In this document: one piece after another, positions 33,101-42,232 of the stretch
How positions within the stretch are numbered: position 1 is the stretch's first letter
Layout: each line of letters starts with the position of its first letter
NCBI RefSeq assembly: GCF_009617995.1
Contig: NZ_CP044129.1
Span: 1,984,001 to 2,048,000 of the forward strand
DNA from: Halomicrobium sp. LC1Hm
GTDB taxonomy: Archaea > Halobacteriota > Halobacteria > Halobacteriales > Haloarculaceae
Reading direction: 5' to 3'
Length of the DNA stretch: 64,000 nt
Notes under the pieces: generated by a model
Told to the model about the DNA's origin: nothing
The model's input: the letters and a program-made list of their open reading frames with translations, nothing else
Databases searched by the model: none
Program-made: the position numbers and the translations under genes

Positions 33101-33889
33101 GTGTCCGAGCACGCACCGACCGCGTCGAAACTCCCCGACGGCGCTGAGACGTGCCTGTCGTTTACCGTTAGCGGCCCCTGGGGCCACTTCCGGCGCATCG
33201 AGGGCAACATCGTGAAACAGACCTACCGGGTCATTCCCCGGACCACCGTCGCCGGCCTGATCGCTGCGATGCTGGGGATCGAACGCGACGGCTACTACGA
33301 CCTGTTCGCTCCGGGCGAGTCGCTGGTCGCCATCGAACCGACGAGCGAACTGCGGACGATGAAGCTCCCGATGAACACGCTCTCGACCGCTGACGAGCAC
33401 CTGGCGTCGCTGAACCCGCGCGGAAAGCTCTCGATCAAGCTCCCGGACCCCTCCAAGCCCCGACAGCAGCACAACTACGAGGTCCTGGTGGAGCCGGCCT
33501 ATCGAATCGACGTGTGGCTCGACGACGACGAGCGGTACGACCGGCTCCGGTCGTTACTCGAATCGGGCGAGTCGTACTACGTCCCAAGCCTCGGTCTCTC
33601 GGAGTACCTCGCGACGATCGACTACCACGGCGAGTTCCCGATCGAGCACGGACCGGACGGTGAGACGGTCGCGATCGACTCGACCGTCCCCGAGGCCGTC
33701 GACTCGATCGTCCCCGATCCGGAGACGCGGTACCAGATCGAGCAGACACCGGCGTTCATGGAACGTGACGACGGCGGGCGGACGACCAGTGCGTTCGTCT
33801 CCTACGCCTACAACCCGGACGGTGGCTCGCTGAGGGTCGCTGACGTGTCGACGTACTCGGTCGACGACCGAACCGTGGTGTTCACCTGA
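33101..33889 (+). CDS. cas5: Cascade subunit Cas5
   Basis: A 262-residue Cas5 RAMP protein that caps the 5' handle of the crRNA. The N-terminal family motif is SFTVSGPWGHFRRIEG, followed by TYRVIPRTTVAGLIAAMLGI. The start is a GTG three bases after the cas7 stop. The C-terminus overlaps the ATG of cas3 by one base (TGATG), giving tight coupling. Confidence 0.92.
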   Translation: MSEHAPTASKLPDGAETCLSFTVSGPWGHFRRIEGNIVKQTYRVIPRTTVAGLIAAMLGIERDGYYDLFAPGESLVAIEPTSELRTMKLPMNTLSTADEHLASLNPRGKLSIKLPDPSKPRQQHNYEVLVEPAYRIDVWLDDDERYDRLRSLLESGESYYVPSLGLSEYLATIDYHGEFPIEHGPDGETVAIDSTVPEAVDSIVPDPETRYQIEQTPAFMERDDGGRTTSAFVSYAYNPDGGSLRVADVSTYSVDDRTVVFT

Positions 33890-36459
33890 TGGGGACCGAG
33901 CCGATCTCTCATCCCGCCACAGACGGCGACGAGGCGACGCCACTCCTCGATCACCTCGACGACGTGGCTGGGCGGGCCGAATCTGTCGTCTCGGCGGACG
34001 CAACGACGATCGGTGGCGACCCACTCCCCGAGATGACGGCAGTCGTCGCACGGTGTCACGACTTCGGGAAGGCGACGACGTGGTTCCAGGCGTACGTGGT
34101 CGGCGAGCGCGACTCCAGCGACCGGACGAACCACTCCCTGCTGGGGGCCTATCTCGGGTACTACGTCCTCGACCGGCTGGGATACGACAGCGAGGACTGT
34201 CTCGCGGCCCTCGTCGCGCTCGCGAAACACCACGGCCGGCTCCCCGATGTCGAGGAGTACGTCGACGGCGTTTCGCGCTTCGAGAACACGAGCGAGGCGA
34301 GCAACGAGCGCCAGCGGATACTGATCGAGCAGGTCGGGAACGTCGACGACCACCGTCGGCAGTTCGCGCAGTCGTTCGTCGCCGACGTGACCGACGGTAA
34401 CGGGTCGTGGGAGGAGTTCGCCCAGGGCATCGAGGACGAGTCCCTGTTCGACACCGTCCACGAGCACGTCTCTCTGTTCGGCTTTGGCAGTGACCGCTCG
34501 GCACCCTCCGAGGCGTTCTACGAGTTGCTCCTCCAGCTCTGGAGCGGACTGGTGTTTGCCGACAAAACGGTGGCTGCCGGTATCGAGGACGACGACCTCG
34601 ACGGGTCCGAACCGGACGCCAGCATCCTCTCGGAGTACATCGCCGACCTGGGGGGTGACACAGACGAAGGCAGTCAGGCCGACGCTCTCGATACGCTCCG
34701 CGGCGAGGCGAGAGACGACGTACTCGACGGCGTCGACCGGTTCCGCGACTCGGAGTCGTCGATTGCGACGCTGACACTACCGACCGGCATGGGGAAGACG
34801 CTGACCGGCCTCAGTGCCGCCCTGGCGCTCCGCGACGAGGGCGAACGGGTCGTCTACGCACTGCCCTTTACCTCCGTCATCGACCAGGTGGCCGACGAGC
34901 TCGCGGACGTGTTCGACACCGACGCTCGCGACGACCTGTTGACGATCCACCACCACCTGGCGGAGACGGTGACGAAGCTCGGAGATCCCGACGAGGACCC
35001 CGACGAGCACGCTCGGCTCGCGGAGATGGTCGCCGAGAGCTGGCGCTCCGGGATGACGCTCACGACGTTCGTCCAGCTCTTCGAGAGCCTCGTCGGCCCG
35101 AGCAACACCCAGTCGATGAAACTACCGGCGCTGTACGATTCCGTGATCGTGCTGGACGAACCACAGGCACTGCCGATGCAGTGGTGGAAGCTGGTCCGCC
35201 GGATCGTGACCATCCTCACGGAGGAGTACGACGCGACGATCGTCGCCATGACGGCGACCCAGCCGAGAGCAACCGATGGGGAGGCGACATCGCAAGCCCT
35301 GTTCGACGATGCGTTCGAACTGGTCGACGACGTCGATCGATACTTCGGCCACTTCGAACGGGTCGAGTACGACGTTCACGGCTCCGCGCTCGCGTTCGAC
35401 GACACCGACGCGACCGTGGACTACGAGACCGCCGGCCGGACGATCCTCGACGAGACCGGTAGATCCGAGTCGACACTCGCGGTCTGTAACACCATCGACA
35501 GCGCGACTGCGCTCACAGACGTGATCGAGGAGCGCGAAGCGGTCGTCGACGTTGGCCGATGTCTCGAACGGGAACTCGACGACGGGGCTGACGTGGACGC
35601 GCTCGTCGAACGAGTCGAATCGGCTCTCGGTTCGAACGAACGGGCACTCGTCCACCTCTCGACTCGCCTGCGCCCGCGTGATCGACTCACGCTCGTCGAG
35701 GCCACGAAGCGACTCACCGAGCGCGACGTGCCGCTCGTGGCAGTGTCGACACAGCTTATCGAGGCCGGCGTCGACATCAGCTTCGATCGGGTGTACCGCG
35801 ACATCGCACCGATCGACAGCGTCGTCCAGGCGGCGGGTCGGTGTAACCGGTCCTTCGAGAGCGATCTCGGAACGGTGACGGTCTGGTGGCTCGCACCACC
35901 GGCGGGCACGACAACGACCCCGGCACAGGCGGTCTACGATTCCGAGGGCGTCAGTACGATCTCACTGACTGCCAGGACGCTCGGCGCGATCGGTGCGGAC
36001 GACGGAACCGTCGCCGAACAGACGATGACTCGCGATGCCGTCTCGCACTACTACGGGCTCGTCGCCGACCGGAATCCGGGCTCCCCACAGTACGTCGAGT
36101 GGGTCGACGAAGCAAACGGAGCGGAACTCGGGAGTCTCTCACTGATCGGCCAGCGCGAGAGCGTGGACGTGGTCGTCTGCCGAACGGACGACGATCGAGA
36201 GCTGGCCGATGCGATGGTGGCCGCTCTCGACGAATTTGACTACGACGCGTTCGACGACTACCGCGAAGAAGCCAAAGATATCACCGTCTCGCTCCCGATC
36301 TACAGTCAGGACTCGACCGAGGCCGAGACAGTTCGAAATCTCGAACCACTCGGCGATACTGACCTCTGTGTGCTCAGGCGAGCGCAAGGCACTTCGTACT
36401 TCGACGCAGCGAAGGGCCTCGCCGTGGACGAGCCCAGCGTCGACGACCGATTCCTATGA
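33889..36459 (+). CDS. cas3: CRISPR effector nuclease-helicase Cas3
   Basis: An 856-residue fusion of HD nuclease and superfamily 2 helicase that degrades DNA bound by Cascade. HD domain: ARCHDFGKATTWFQ and LAKHHGRLPD within the first 130 residues. Helicase: Walker A LPTGMGKTL (about residue 300), Walker B VLDEPQALP (DEPQ form of DEAD/H), motif III MTATQPR, and motif VI QAAGRCNRS. All key residues seem present, so the enzyme should be active. A C-terminal domain of about 180 residues follows. Confidence 0.94.
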   Translation: MGTEPISHPATDGDEATPLLDHLDDVAGRAESVVSADATTIGGDPLPEMTAVVARCHDFGKATTWFQAYVVGERDSSDRTNHSLLGAYLGYYVLDRLGYDSEDCLAALVALAKHHGRLPDVEEYVDGVSRFENTSEASNERQRILIEQVGNVDDHRRQFAQSFVADVTDGNGSWEEFAQGIEDESLFDTVHEHVSLFGFGSDRSAPSEAFYELLLQLWSGLVFADKTVAAGIEDDDLDGSEPDASILSEYIADLGGDTDEGSQADALDTLRGEARDDVLDGVDRFRDSESSIATLTLPTGMGKTLTGLSAALALRDEGERVVYALPFTSVIDQVADELADVFDTDARDDLLTIHHHLAETVTKLGDPDEDPDEHARLAEMVAESWRSGMTLTTFVQLFESLVGPSNTQSMKLPALYDSVIVLDEPQALPMQWWKLVRRIVTILTEEYDATIVAMTATQPRATDGEATSQALFDDAFELVDDVDRYFGHFERVEYDVHGSALAFDDTDATVDYETAGRTILDETGRSESTLAVCNTIDSATALTDVIEEREAVVDVGRCLERELDDGADVDALVERVESALGSNERALVHLSTRLRPRDRLTLVEATKRLTERDVPLVAVSTQLIEAGVDISFDRVYRDIAPIDSVVQAAGRCNRSFESDLGTVTVWWLAPPAGTTTTPAQAVYDSEGVSTISLTARTLGAIGADDGTVAEQTMTRDAVSHYYGLVADRNPGSPQYVEWVDEANGAELGSLSLIGQRESVDVVVCRTDDDRELADAMVAALDEFDYDAFDDYREEAKDITVSLPIYSQDSTEAETVRNLEPLGDTDLCVLRRAQGTSYFDAAKGLAVDEPSVDDRFL

Positions 36460-37016
36460 CCGAGTCGTCGACCGACCCCGTCGACCGGTTTCTCGCCGCA
36501 GCCAGAGACGAGACCGAAGAGTTGCCCTTCCGACTCACGGGCGTGATGTTCCAGTACTACGTCGTCTGTGAGCGGGAACTCTGGTTTCTCAGCCGCGACG
36601 TGGAGATCGATCGCGACACACCGGCAATCGTCCGCGGGAGCGACGTCGACGACTCGGCGTACGCCGACAAGCGCCGGGACGTGCGCGTCGACGGCATCAT
36701 CGCCATCGACGTGCTCGACAGCGGTGCGATTCTGGAGGTCAAACCCTCCTCGTCGATGACCGAACCGGCCCGGCTGCAGCTGTTGTTTTACCTCTGGTAC
36801 CTCGATCGGGTCACCGGCGTCGAAAAGACCGGCGTGCTCGCACACCCCACGGAAAAGCGCCGCGAGACCGTCGAATTAACGCCGGAGACGAGCGCCGAAG
36901 TCGAATCGGCGATCCGTGGCATCCGCGACGTCGTCAGCGCAGACTCCCCACCACCGGCAGCGGAGAAGCCGGTCTGTGACTCCTGTGCCTATCACGACTT
37001 CTGCTGGAGCTGTTGA
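36456..37016 (+). CDS. cas4: CRISPR adaptation nuclease Cas4
   Basis: A 186-residue RecB-like nuclease with an iron-sulfur cluster that helps choose and trim PAM-containing prespacers. The N-terminal cluster cysteine is in YYVVCERELWFLS. The PD-(D/E)xK core is DGIIAIDVLDSGAILEVKPS, and the C-terminal cysteines are in VCDSCAYHDFCWSC. The start overlaps the cas3 stop (ATGA), and its TGA precedes cas1 by two bases. Confidence 0.93.
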   Translation: MTESSTDPVDRFLAAARDETEELPFRLTGVMFQYYVVCERELWFLSRDVEIDRDTPAIVRGSDVDDSAYADKRRDVRVDGIIAIDVLDSGAILEVKPSSSMTEPARLQLLFYLWYLDRVTGVEKTGVLAHPTEKRRETVELTPETSAEVESAIRGIRDVVSADSPPPAAEKPVCDSCAYHDFCWSC

Positions 37017-37018
37017 TC

Positions 37019-38011
37019 ATGAACGACAACTACCACGTCTTTTCCGACGGACGCATCGAACGCCACGACGACACGGTACGGGTCATCACCGACGACGGCG
37101 AGAAAAAATACCTCCCGGTCGAGAACGCCGAGGCGATCTTCCTCCACGGTCAAATCGAGTACAACACCCGCTTCGTCTCCTTTCTCAATCAGGAAGGCGT
37201 CGCCGTACACGTCTTCGGCTGGCACGATCACTACGCCGGGTCGATCATGCCCAAGCGGGGCCAAACGTCCGGACAGACACTCGTCGACCAGGTCCGAGCC
37301 TACGACGATCCAGCCCACCGGCTCGAACTGGCCCAGGCGTTCGTCGACGGCAGCATCCACAACATGCGTGCGAACGTCACGTACTACGACGGCCGAGGAT
37401 ACGACTTCGACGACGTGCTGGCAGAACTGACCGAAGCCCGGTCGTCGCTCGACAGGATGGAGACGGTCGACGAGACGATGGGCGTCGAAGCACGCGCGCG
37501 AAAGGCGTACTACTCGACCTTCGACGAGATCCTGCCCGACGAGTTCGTCTTCGGTGGTCGCCAGTACGATCCGCCGAACAACGAGGTCAACAGCCTCATC
37601 TCCTTTGGCAACTCTCTGGTCTACGCCAACGTCGTCTCGGCCATCCGAGCGACGGCACTCGATCCGACGGTCAGCTTCCTCCACGAGCCCGGCGAGCGTC
37701 GGTACTCGCTGGCCCTGGACATCGCCGACCTGTTCAAACCGTTGCTCGCGGATCGGGTCATCTTCAGACTCGTCAACCGCGGCCAGCTGACCAGCGACGA
37801 CTTCGAGGACGAGATGAACTCGTGCCTGCTGAACGAGCACGGCCGGAAGACCTACTCGAAGGCGTACGAAGAGACGCTCGACGAGACGATCGAGCACCCG
37901 GAGCTGGGAAAGAAGGTGAGCTATCAGTATCTCCTCCGGGTCGAGGCGTACAAGCTCAAAAAGCACCTCCTGACCGGCGAGGAGTACGTCCCGTTCCAAC
38001 GGTGGTGGTGA
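37019..38011 (+). CDS. cas1: CRISPR integrase Cas1
   Basis: A 330-residue Cas1 integrase. Conserved parts: NSLISFGNSLVYANVVSAIR, the histidine in SFLHEPGERRYSLALDIADL, and DLFKPLLADRVIF with the metal-binding aspartate. I chose the ATG at 37019 rather than an upstream TTG at 37013. It works with Cas2 and Cas4 to insert spacers at the leader end of the array next door. Confidence 0.94.
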   Translation: MNDNYHVFSDGRIERHDDTVRVITDDGEKKYLPVENAEAIFLHGQIEYNTRFVSFLNQEGVAVHVFGWHDHYAGSIMPKRGQTSGQTLVDQVRAYDDPAHRLELAQAFVDGSIHNMRANVTYYDGRGYDFDDVLAELTEARSSLDRMETVDETMGVEARARKAYYSTFDEILPDEFVFGGRQYDPPNNEVNSLISFGNSLVYANVVSAIRATALDPTVSFLHEPGERRYSLALDIADLFKPLLADRVIFRLVNRGQLTSDDFEDEMNSCLLNEHGRKTYSKAYEETLDETIEHPELGKKVSYQYLLRVEAYKLKKHLLTGEEYVPFQRWW

Positions 38012-38014
38012 CGC

Positions 38015-38278
38015 GTGGTCTACGTGGTCGTCGTCTACGACATGGAAGCCGACCGGACACACAAGATGCTGAAGTTCCTCCGCCGATATCTCACCCACGT
38101 CCAGAACTCCGTCCTCGAAGGAGACGTGACCGAGGGCGATCTCGAAAAGATCCGCTCTGGCGTCGACGAGCTGCTCAAACCCGGGGAATCGACGATCATC
38201 TACCAGATCTCCTCGGAGAAGCTGGTCGACCGAAGCGTGTTCGGTGACGATCCCGCCGCAGACGACCAGTTCCTCTAA
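38015..38278 (+). CDS. cas2: CRISPR adaptation protein Cas2
   Basis: An 87-residue ferredoxin-fold protein with GTG start three bases after the cas1 stop. The pattern VYVVVVYDMEADRTHKMLKF, with Asp at residue 9, and the arginine-rich helix RRYLTHVQNSVLEGDV is typical. It forms the Cas1-Cas2 complex. The stop is followed by a 14-base palindrome and the CRISPR leader. Confidence 0.93.
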   Translation: MVYVVVVYDMEADRTHKMLKFLRRYLTHVQNSVLEGDVTEGDLEKIRSGVDELLKPGESTIIYQISSEKLVDRSVFGDDPAADDQFL

Positions 38279-38401
38279 TACTGCCGGCAGTACACCCCCA
38301 CTTCCATCGACCCCCCGGGGGTTCGGGGGCTATCGGAGGTCGACGGAAACGATGAAGTGTGAACGGCGAATAGAGATGTATACGTGGCTGAATCGGCCAT
38401 G
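38279..38401 (+). promoter_or_regulatory. CRISPR leader
   Basis: The 123 bases between the cas2 stop and the first repeat. It opens with the palindrome TACTGCCGGCAGTA (38279-38292), has a G/C-rich hairpin (CCCCCCGGGGG/CGGGGG, about 38309-38330), and ends in an A-rich stretch (GATGAAGTGTGAACGGCGAA) before the first repeat. Leader and repeats read left to right, so new spacers should enter here. Confidence 0.7.
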
Positions 38402-39289
38402 GTTTCAGACGGACCCTTGTGGGATTGAAGCTCGATCTGCTTGCCCGTCCTGGCGTCGAAACAGGAGTTTCAGACGGACCCTTGTGGGATTGAAGCCTGG
38501 AAATTAGAAATCGCCCGAAAGCGGCCGAATGAGTTTCAGACGGACCCTTGTGGGATTGAAGCAAGCCGGAGCGTGATGCTACCCACGTCCGTCGTCGCGT
38601 TTCAGACGGACCCTTGTGGGATTGAAGCACCGCCGGGGCCGGCGATGGCGGCCACCTGCTTGAAGTTTCAGACGGACCCTTGTGGGATTGAAGCGCCGTC
38701 TGGGCCGCCGTTCACCCGCCCGCCATCGGTTTCAGACGGACCCTTGTGGGATTGAAGCTGCCCGGCGCGCTGGATATGGTAATAGCCGTCGTCGTTTCAG
38801 ACGGACCCTTGTGGGATTGAAGCGGAGTCCACCACGCGGAATTGCCCGTCTTCAATCGCGTTTCAGACGGACCCTTGTGGGATTGAAGCGCGCACCTGTG
38901 TGACGGAACAGAGTTCGACACTCCCCGGTTTCAGACGGACCCTTGTGGGATTGAAGCACGAACTGGATGGCGAGGACGATTACGGACAGTAATAAGTTTC
39001 AGACGGACCCTTGTGGGATTGAAGCCTCGCCCTCGGGCACGTCGTCGCTGGACTTCAGGATGCGAGTTTCAGACGGACCCTTGTGGGATTGAAGCACGAA
39101 CAGGGCGGCGAGATCATCGAGGCGCTCGACCAGGTTTCAGACGGACCCTTGTGGGATTGAAGCAGGACTACCACGGGTTGCTGTTGGTTAAAGAATCGGG
39201 TTTCAGACGGACCCTTGTGGGATTGAAGCCCGCTCGACGACGCCGTCGACCTCGACCGAGTTTCAGACGAATTCTTGAGGGCCCACAAC
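38402..39289 (+). CRISPR. CRISPR array, 14 repeats and 13 spacers, type I-B
   Basis: The repeat is 30 bases, starts GTTTCAGACGGACCCTTG and ends TGGGATTGAAGC; the ATTGAAGC end gives the usual 8-base crRNA handle. Repeats start at 38402, 38467, 38533, 38599, 38665, 38729, 38794, 38860, 38928, 38996, 39066, 39134, 39200 and 39260. The first 13 are identical; the last (39260-39289) is identical only for its first ten bases and marks the trailer end. Spacers are 34-40 bases apart from the last (30). The repeat closely resembles known haloarchaeal I-B repeats. Transcription is rightward from the leader. Confidence 0.97.
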
Positions 39290-39310
39290 ACTGTCGCCGG
39301 GGACGATCGC

Positions 39311-39346
39311 CTCACTTCTTTCGGATCGTCCCGCCGTCCAGTCCCT
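39311..39346 (+). repeat. Right 36-base direct repeat, the 3' end of bax1
   Basis: Read on the minus strand this is the coding end of bax1 (WEGLDGGTIRKK and the stop codon). It begins 21 bases after the degenerate last CRISPR repeat and is 35/36 identical to 28978-29013. Confidence 0.85.
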
Positions 39347-40856
39347 CCCACTCGACCCGGTATCCGAGCGCCGACAGGACGGCGCTGGCGTCGTCGAGCC
39401 CGTACTCGTCGAGGATCGTCTCGGCGGCCGACAGCGACATCCCGGTCTCGATCTCGTCGTCGACTGCCGACAGCACGGCGGGCCTGACCAGCGTCCGCCC
39501 GACGCGCTCGTGGTCGGGAACGGATCGGTCTTCGACAGTGGCCTCGCTGACGCCGTGTGCCGCGGCCAGTTCAGCGAGCGTGAGCACGTCGGCGTCAGGG
39601 GTGAGTTCCTCGGGGAGCGTCTCGGCGTTTGCCGCCGTCAGCTCCGACTCGTATCGCCGCAGTGCGTCGCGAACGTCCTTGATCCGGACGGTGCCCGAGT
39701 AGGGGATTGCTCGGTGGTCGCGGGCCTCGATCTCCGCGGCAGCGTCGCCGGACTCGGTCCGGTTCGAGGCCGACTGCTGGTCGGCGGCGAGGCTCTCGTC
39801 GACGGCGACGAGCAGCTCCACGTCGTCGATCTCGGCCAGCTGTGACAGTTTCTTCTCGACGTACTCGGGCGTCCAGAACCCCATGATCTCGAAGAACACA
39901 CGGAAGTCGGCGTACTCGTAGTCGAAGGCGAAGTCGGGGATCGCGACGCGGGAGCCGGCGGCCAGCGGTTCCGGCTCTCGGGTGAGTTCCCAGTCGAGAT
40001 CCAGCGCTTCGAAGCGGGCGGCGAAGTCGGCCTCGACGCCGCTGTCGTAGCTGACGTCGGTCACCGGCTCGACGGCGGGGACCGACACGTCTTCGTGGGT
40101 GAGCCGGAGGGTGCGCTCGGTGCCGCGGTCGTCGATCGTCGCCCGGAGCGTCCACTCGGCGGCCGAGGCGGCGACGGTTCGCAGGAGCCGAGCAAAGCGT
40201 GTGCCGTAGCGCCGCGTTCGCTGGAAGAGCCGGTCCGGGCCGGTGACGACGACGATTCGGCCCTCGTCGGTGGCTTCGATCTCGTACATGAGACGGAGGC
40301 GCTTGACCGCGGAGACGAGCGTCCGGGGATCGCTCGACCGGAGGCGGACCTCGGTCGCGTCGAACAGGGCCGTCTGTGCCAGCGAGAGGTTGTACTGGGC
40401 GATCAGTTCGGCGGGGTCCCAGCGCGTGTCGACGCCGGTCAGGACCTGTCGACACTCTCGGTCGGCGTACAGCGAGTGCTCGATGTCGGCGGCGTCGACG
40501 GCGAGTCCGTCGGCCGCTCGTTCGATCGCCGCGCGTCGCTCGTCCTCGGAGACGACGCCGATCGCCTCGCTGGCCTCGAAGGCGGCGCGGCGGGCTCGCG
40601 CCGGTGGGACCGCCGTCCGGGTCTCGAAGGTGGCTTCGCGCTCGACCAGTTTCGCCAGCCCACGGACGAGCTTGAAGTCGTCGGCCCCTCGTTCGAGGTC
40701 GGTCAGCGCCGTCTGGAGTGTTTCGCGGGCCTCGCCGACGTGGCCCTGGTAGGTGCCGATCACGCGGGCGGCCAGCGGTTCGTCGGCGTCGTCGGCAAAC
40801 TGCGGGTGGTACCCCCCGCCCGCTCGCGAGACGCGCAGCAGGTCCTTCGTGAGCAC
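39312..40856 (-). CDS. bax1: Bax1/DUF790 nuclease partner of XPB
   Basis: A 514-residue DUF790 protein, the Bax1 endonuclease that binds and stimulates archaeal XPB helicase. The N-terminus VLTKDLLRVSRAGGGYHPQF is typical of the family; the start is the GTG at 40856, 41 bases before the end of xpb. Near residues 300-330 the nuclease core VAIPDFAFDYEYADF and VFFEIMGFWTPEYVEKKL holds the Asp/Glu and Lys residues of a PD-(D/E)xK fold. The C-terminal third adds a second helical domain. Its 3' end is the right direct repeat of the CRISPR island. Confidence 0.92.
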   Translation of the reverse strand: MLTKDLLRVSRAGGGYHPQFADDADEPLAARVIGTYQGHVGEARETLQTALTDLERGADDFKLVRGLAKLVEREATFETRTAVPPARARRAAFEASEAIGVVSEDERRAAIERAADGLAVDAADIEHSLYADRECRQVLTGVDTRWDPAELIAQYNLSLAQTALFDATEVRLRSSDPRTLVSAVKRLRLMYEIEATDEGRIVVVTGPDRLFQRTRRYGTRFARLLRTVAASAAEWTLRATIDDRGTERTLRLTHEDVSVPAVEPVTDVSYDSGVEADFAARFEALDLDWELTREPEPLAAGSRVAIPDFAFDYEYADFRVFFEIMGFWTPEYVEKKLSQLAEIDDVELLVAVDESLAADQQSASNRTESGDAAAEIEARDHRAIPYSGTVRIKDVRDALRRYESELTAANAETLPEELTPDADVLTLAELAAAHGVSEATVEDRSVPDHERVGRTLVRPAVLSAVDDEIETGMSLSAAETILDEYGLDDASAVLSALGYRVEWEGLDGGTIRKK

Positions 40857-40897
40857 GGCAGACTGTCGGGCACCGATCGGCAAAAGGCCGGCGTCGC

Positions 40898-42232
40898 TCA
40901 CCGACGCCGGGCGGCGACGTTCTCCTCTGCCGTCTCCTCGCTGATCAGTTCGTAGAGGATCGCTCTGTCGCCGTCTCGCTTCGGCCGCAGGATCCGTCCG
41001 AGGCGCTGAGTGAACTCCCGCTCGCTGCCGCTGCCAGAGAGGAGGACGGCGACGTTCGCGTCGGGCACGTCGATCCCCTCGTCGAGGACGTTGGCGGTGA
41101 CGATGCGAGAGTACGTGCCCTCGCGGAACCGTTCGAGGATTTCGCGGCGCTCGTCGGCTCCCGTCTCGTGGGTGATCGCCGGCAGCAGGAACCGCTCTGA
41201 GAGCCGGTAGACCAGATCCGTGTGGGCCGTGAAGACGATCACGCGGTCGTCGCGGTGGCGATCGAGGATCGTCGCGAGCCGCTCGACCTTCCGGTCGGCG
41301 TTCATCATGACTTCGCGTGCGCGCTGCTTGGCCAGCAGGGCCTCGCGCGCCTCGGGATCGGTGCCGGACCGCTTGACCAGTTCCTGGTAGTCGCTGCCCG
41401 ACCGCATCGTGATCGAGGACCGCTGGAGGTAGCTGGTAAACGTCTCCTGGTGGCGCTCGTAGGTCGCTCGCTCGCTCTCGGTCAGTGCGACAGCGATGCG
41501 TTTGATGTCGTAGTCCGCGAGGTGGTCGCCAGCGAGTTCGTCGACGGCGATCCGGTACGCGAGGTCGCCGATCAGTTCCGCGACGACCTCGTGGGCACCG
41601 TCCGGACGCTCGAAGGTCGCCGTGAGCCCGAGACGAGCCGGCGCGGCGAGCAGGCGGGCGATGTCGCGGTACCCCTCGCCGCCGAGGTGGTGGACCTCGT
41701 CGAAGACGACGAGTCCGAAGCGGTCGCCCAGTTCGTCGGCCCGGAGGTACGCCGAGTCGTATGTGGCGACGGTCACGTCCGCGACGCGCTGCTCGCCCCC
41801 GCCCATGCGGCCGATCTCGCAGTCGAACTCTCGTTCGAGTTCCGACTGCCACTGATCGAGGAGATCGATCGTTGGCACGACGACCAGCGTCGGCGTCGCC
41901 AGTGCTTCCATCGCCGCGATCCCGACGACGGTCTTGCCGCTCCCGGTCGGCAGTTCGAGCACGCCGCGATCGCCGCTGTCTCGCCAGGCGTCGAGTGCCG
42001 CCTGCTGGTAGTCCCGGAGTTCGTACGTCGATTCGAGCGGCAGCGTCGGCAGATCGAGCACGTCGTCCTCGTAGGCGACGCCGCGCTCGTCGAGGGCCGC
42101 CCGAACGGCGGCGTAGCGGTAGGCCGGGGCCCGTCCGGTCTCGCTGCGAGCGTCGTACTCGACGCCGGGGAGATCGGCGGGCAGTCCCTCCGAGAGGCGG
42201 ATCGTCCCCTCCTCGAACGACAGTCGTGCCAT
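40898..42232 (-). CDS. xpb: XPB-type DNA helicase
   Basis: A 444-residue superfamily 2 helicase, the archaeal XPB (ERCC3/Rad25) partner of Bax1, acting in DNA repair by opening a bubble near lesions. Walker A LPTGSGKTV (about residues 94-102), DEVHH (178-182), the motif GLTATFER, and motif VI TQRLGRILRP are present. The N-terminal damage-recognition-like part and a RED/thumb-like insertion lie before the second RecA fold. Upstream is the A+T-rich gap before the subtilase gene. Confidence 0.94.
   Translation of the reverse strand: MARLSFEEGTIRLSEGLPADLPGVEYDARSETGRAPAYRYAAVRAALDERGVAYEDDVLDLPTLPLESTYELRDYQQAALDAWRDSGDRGVLELPTGSGKTVVGIAAMEALATPTLVVVPTIDLLDQWQSELEREFDCEIGRMGGGEQRVADVTVATYDSAYLRADELGDRFGLVVFDEVHHLGGEGYRDIARLLAAPARLGLTATFERPDGAHEVVAELIGDLAYRIAVDELAGDHLADYDIKRIAVALTESERATYERHQETFTSYLQRSSITMRSGSDYQELVKRSGTDPEAREALLAKQRAREVMMNADRKVERLATILDRHRDDRVIVFTAHTDLVYRLSERFLLPAITHETGADERREILERFREGTYSRIVTANVLDEGIDVPDANVAVLLSGSGSEREFTQRLGRILRPKRDGDRAILYELISEETAEENVAARRR

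Larger units (their letters stand above)
28978..39346. mobile_element. Putative integrated island carrying the whole CRISPR-Cas locus
   Basis: The interval between the two 36-base direct repeats holds only the cas promoter, eight cas genes and the CRISPR array (10.3 kb). No integrase, transposase or other cargo is visible inside. The repeat derived from the gene end resembles an attachment site used by site-specific integration into the 3' end of a gene, which leaves the target gene intact. Acquisition by homologous exchange is the alternative. Confidence 0.55.

Noticed and set aside
38196-39351. Long open frames across the CRISPR array on both strands
   Set aside because: They translate the repeat over and over (for example FQTDPCGIEA) and are artefacts of the 30-base repeat.
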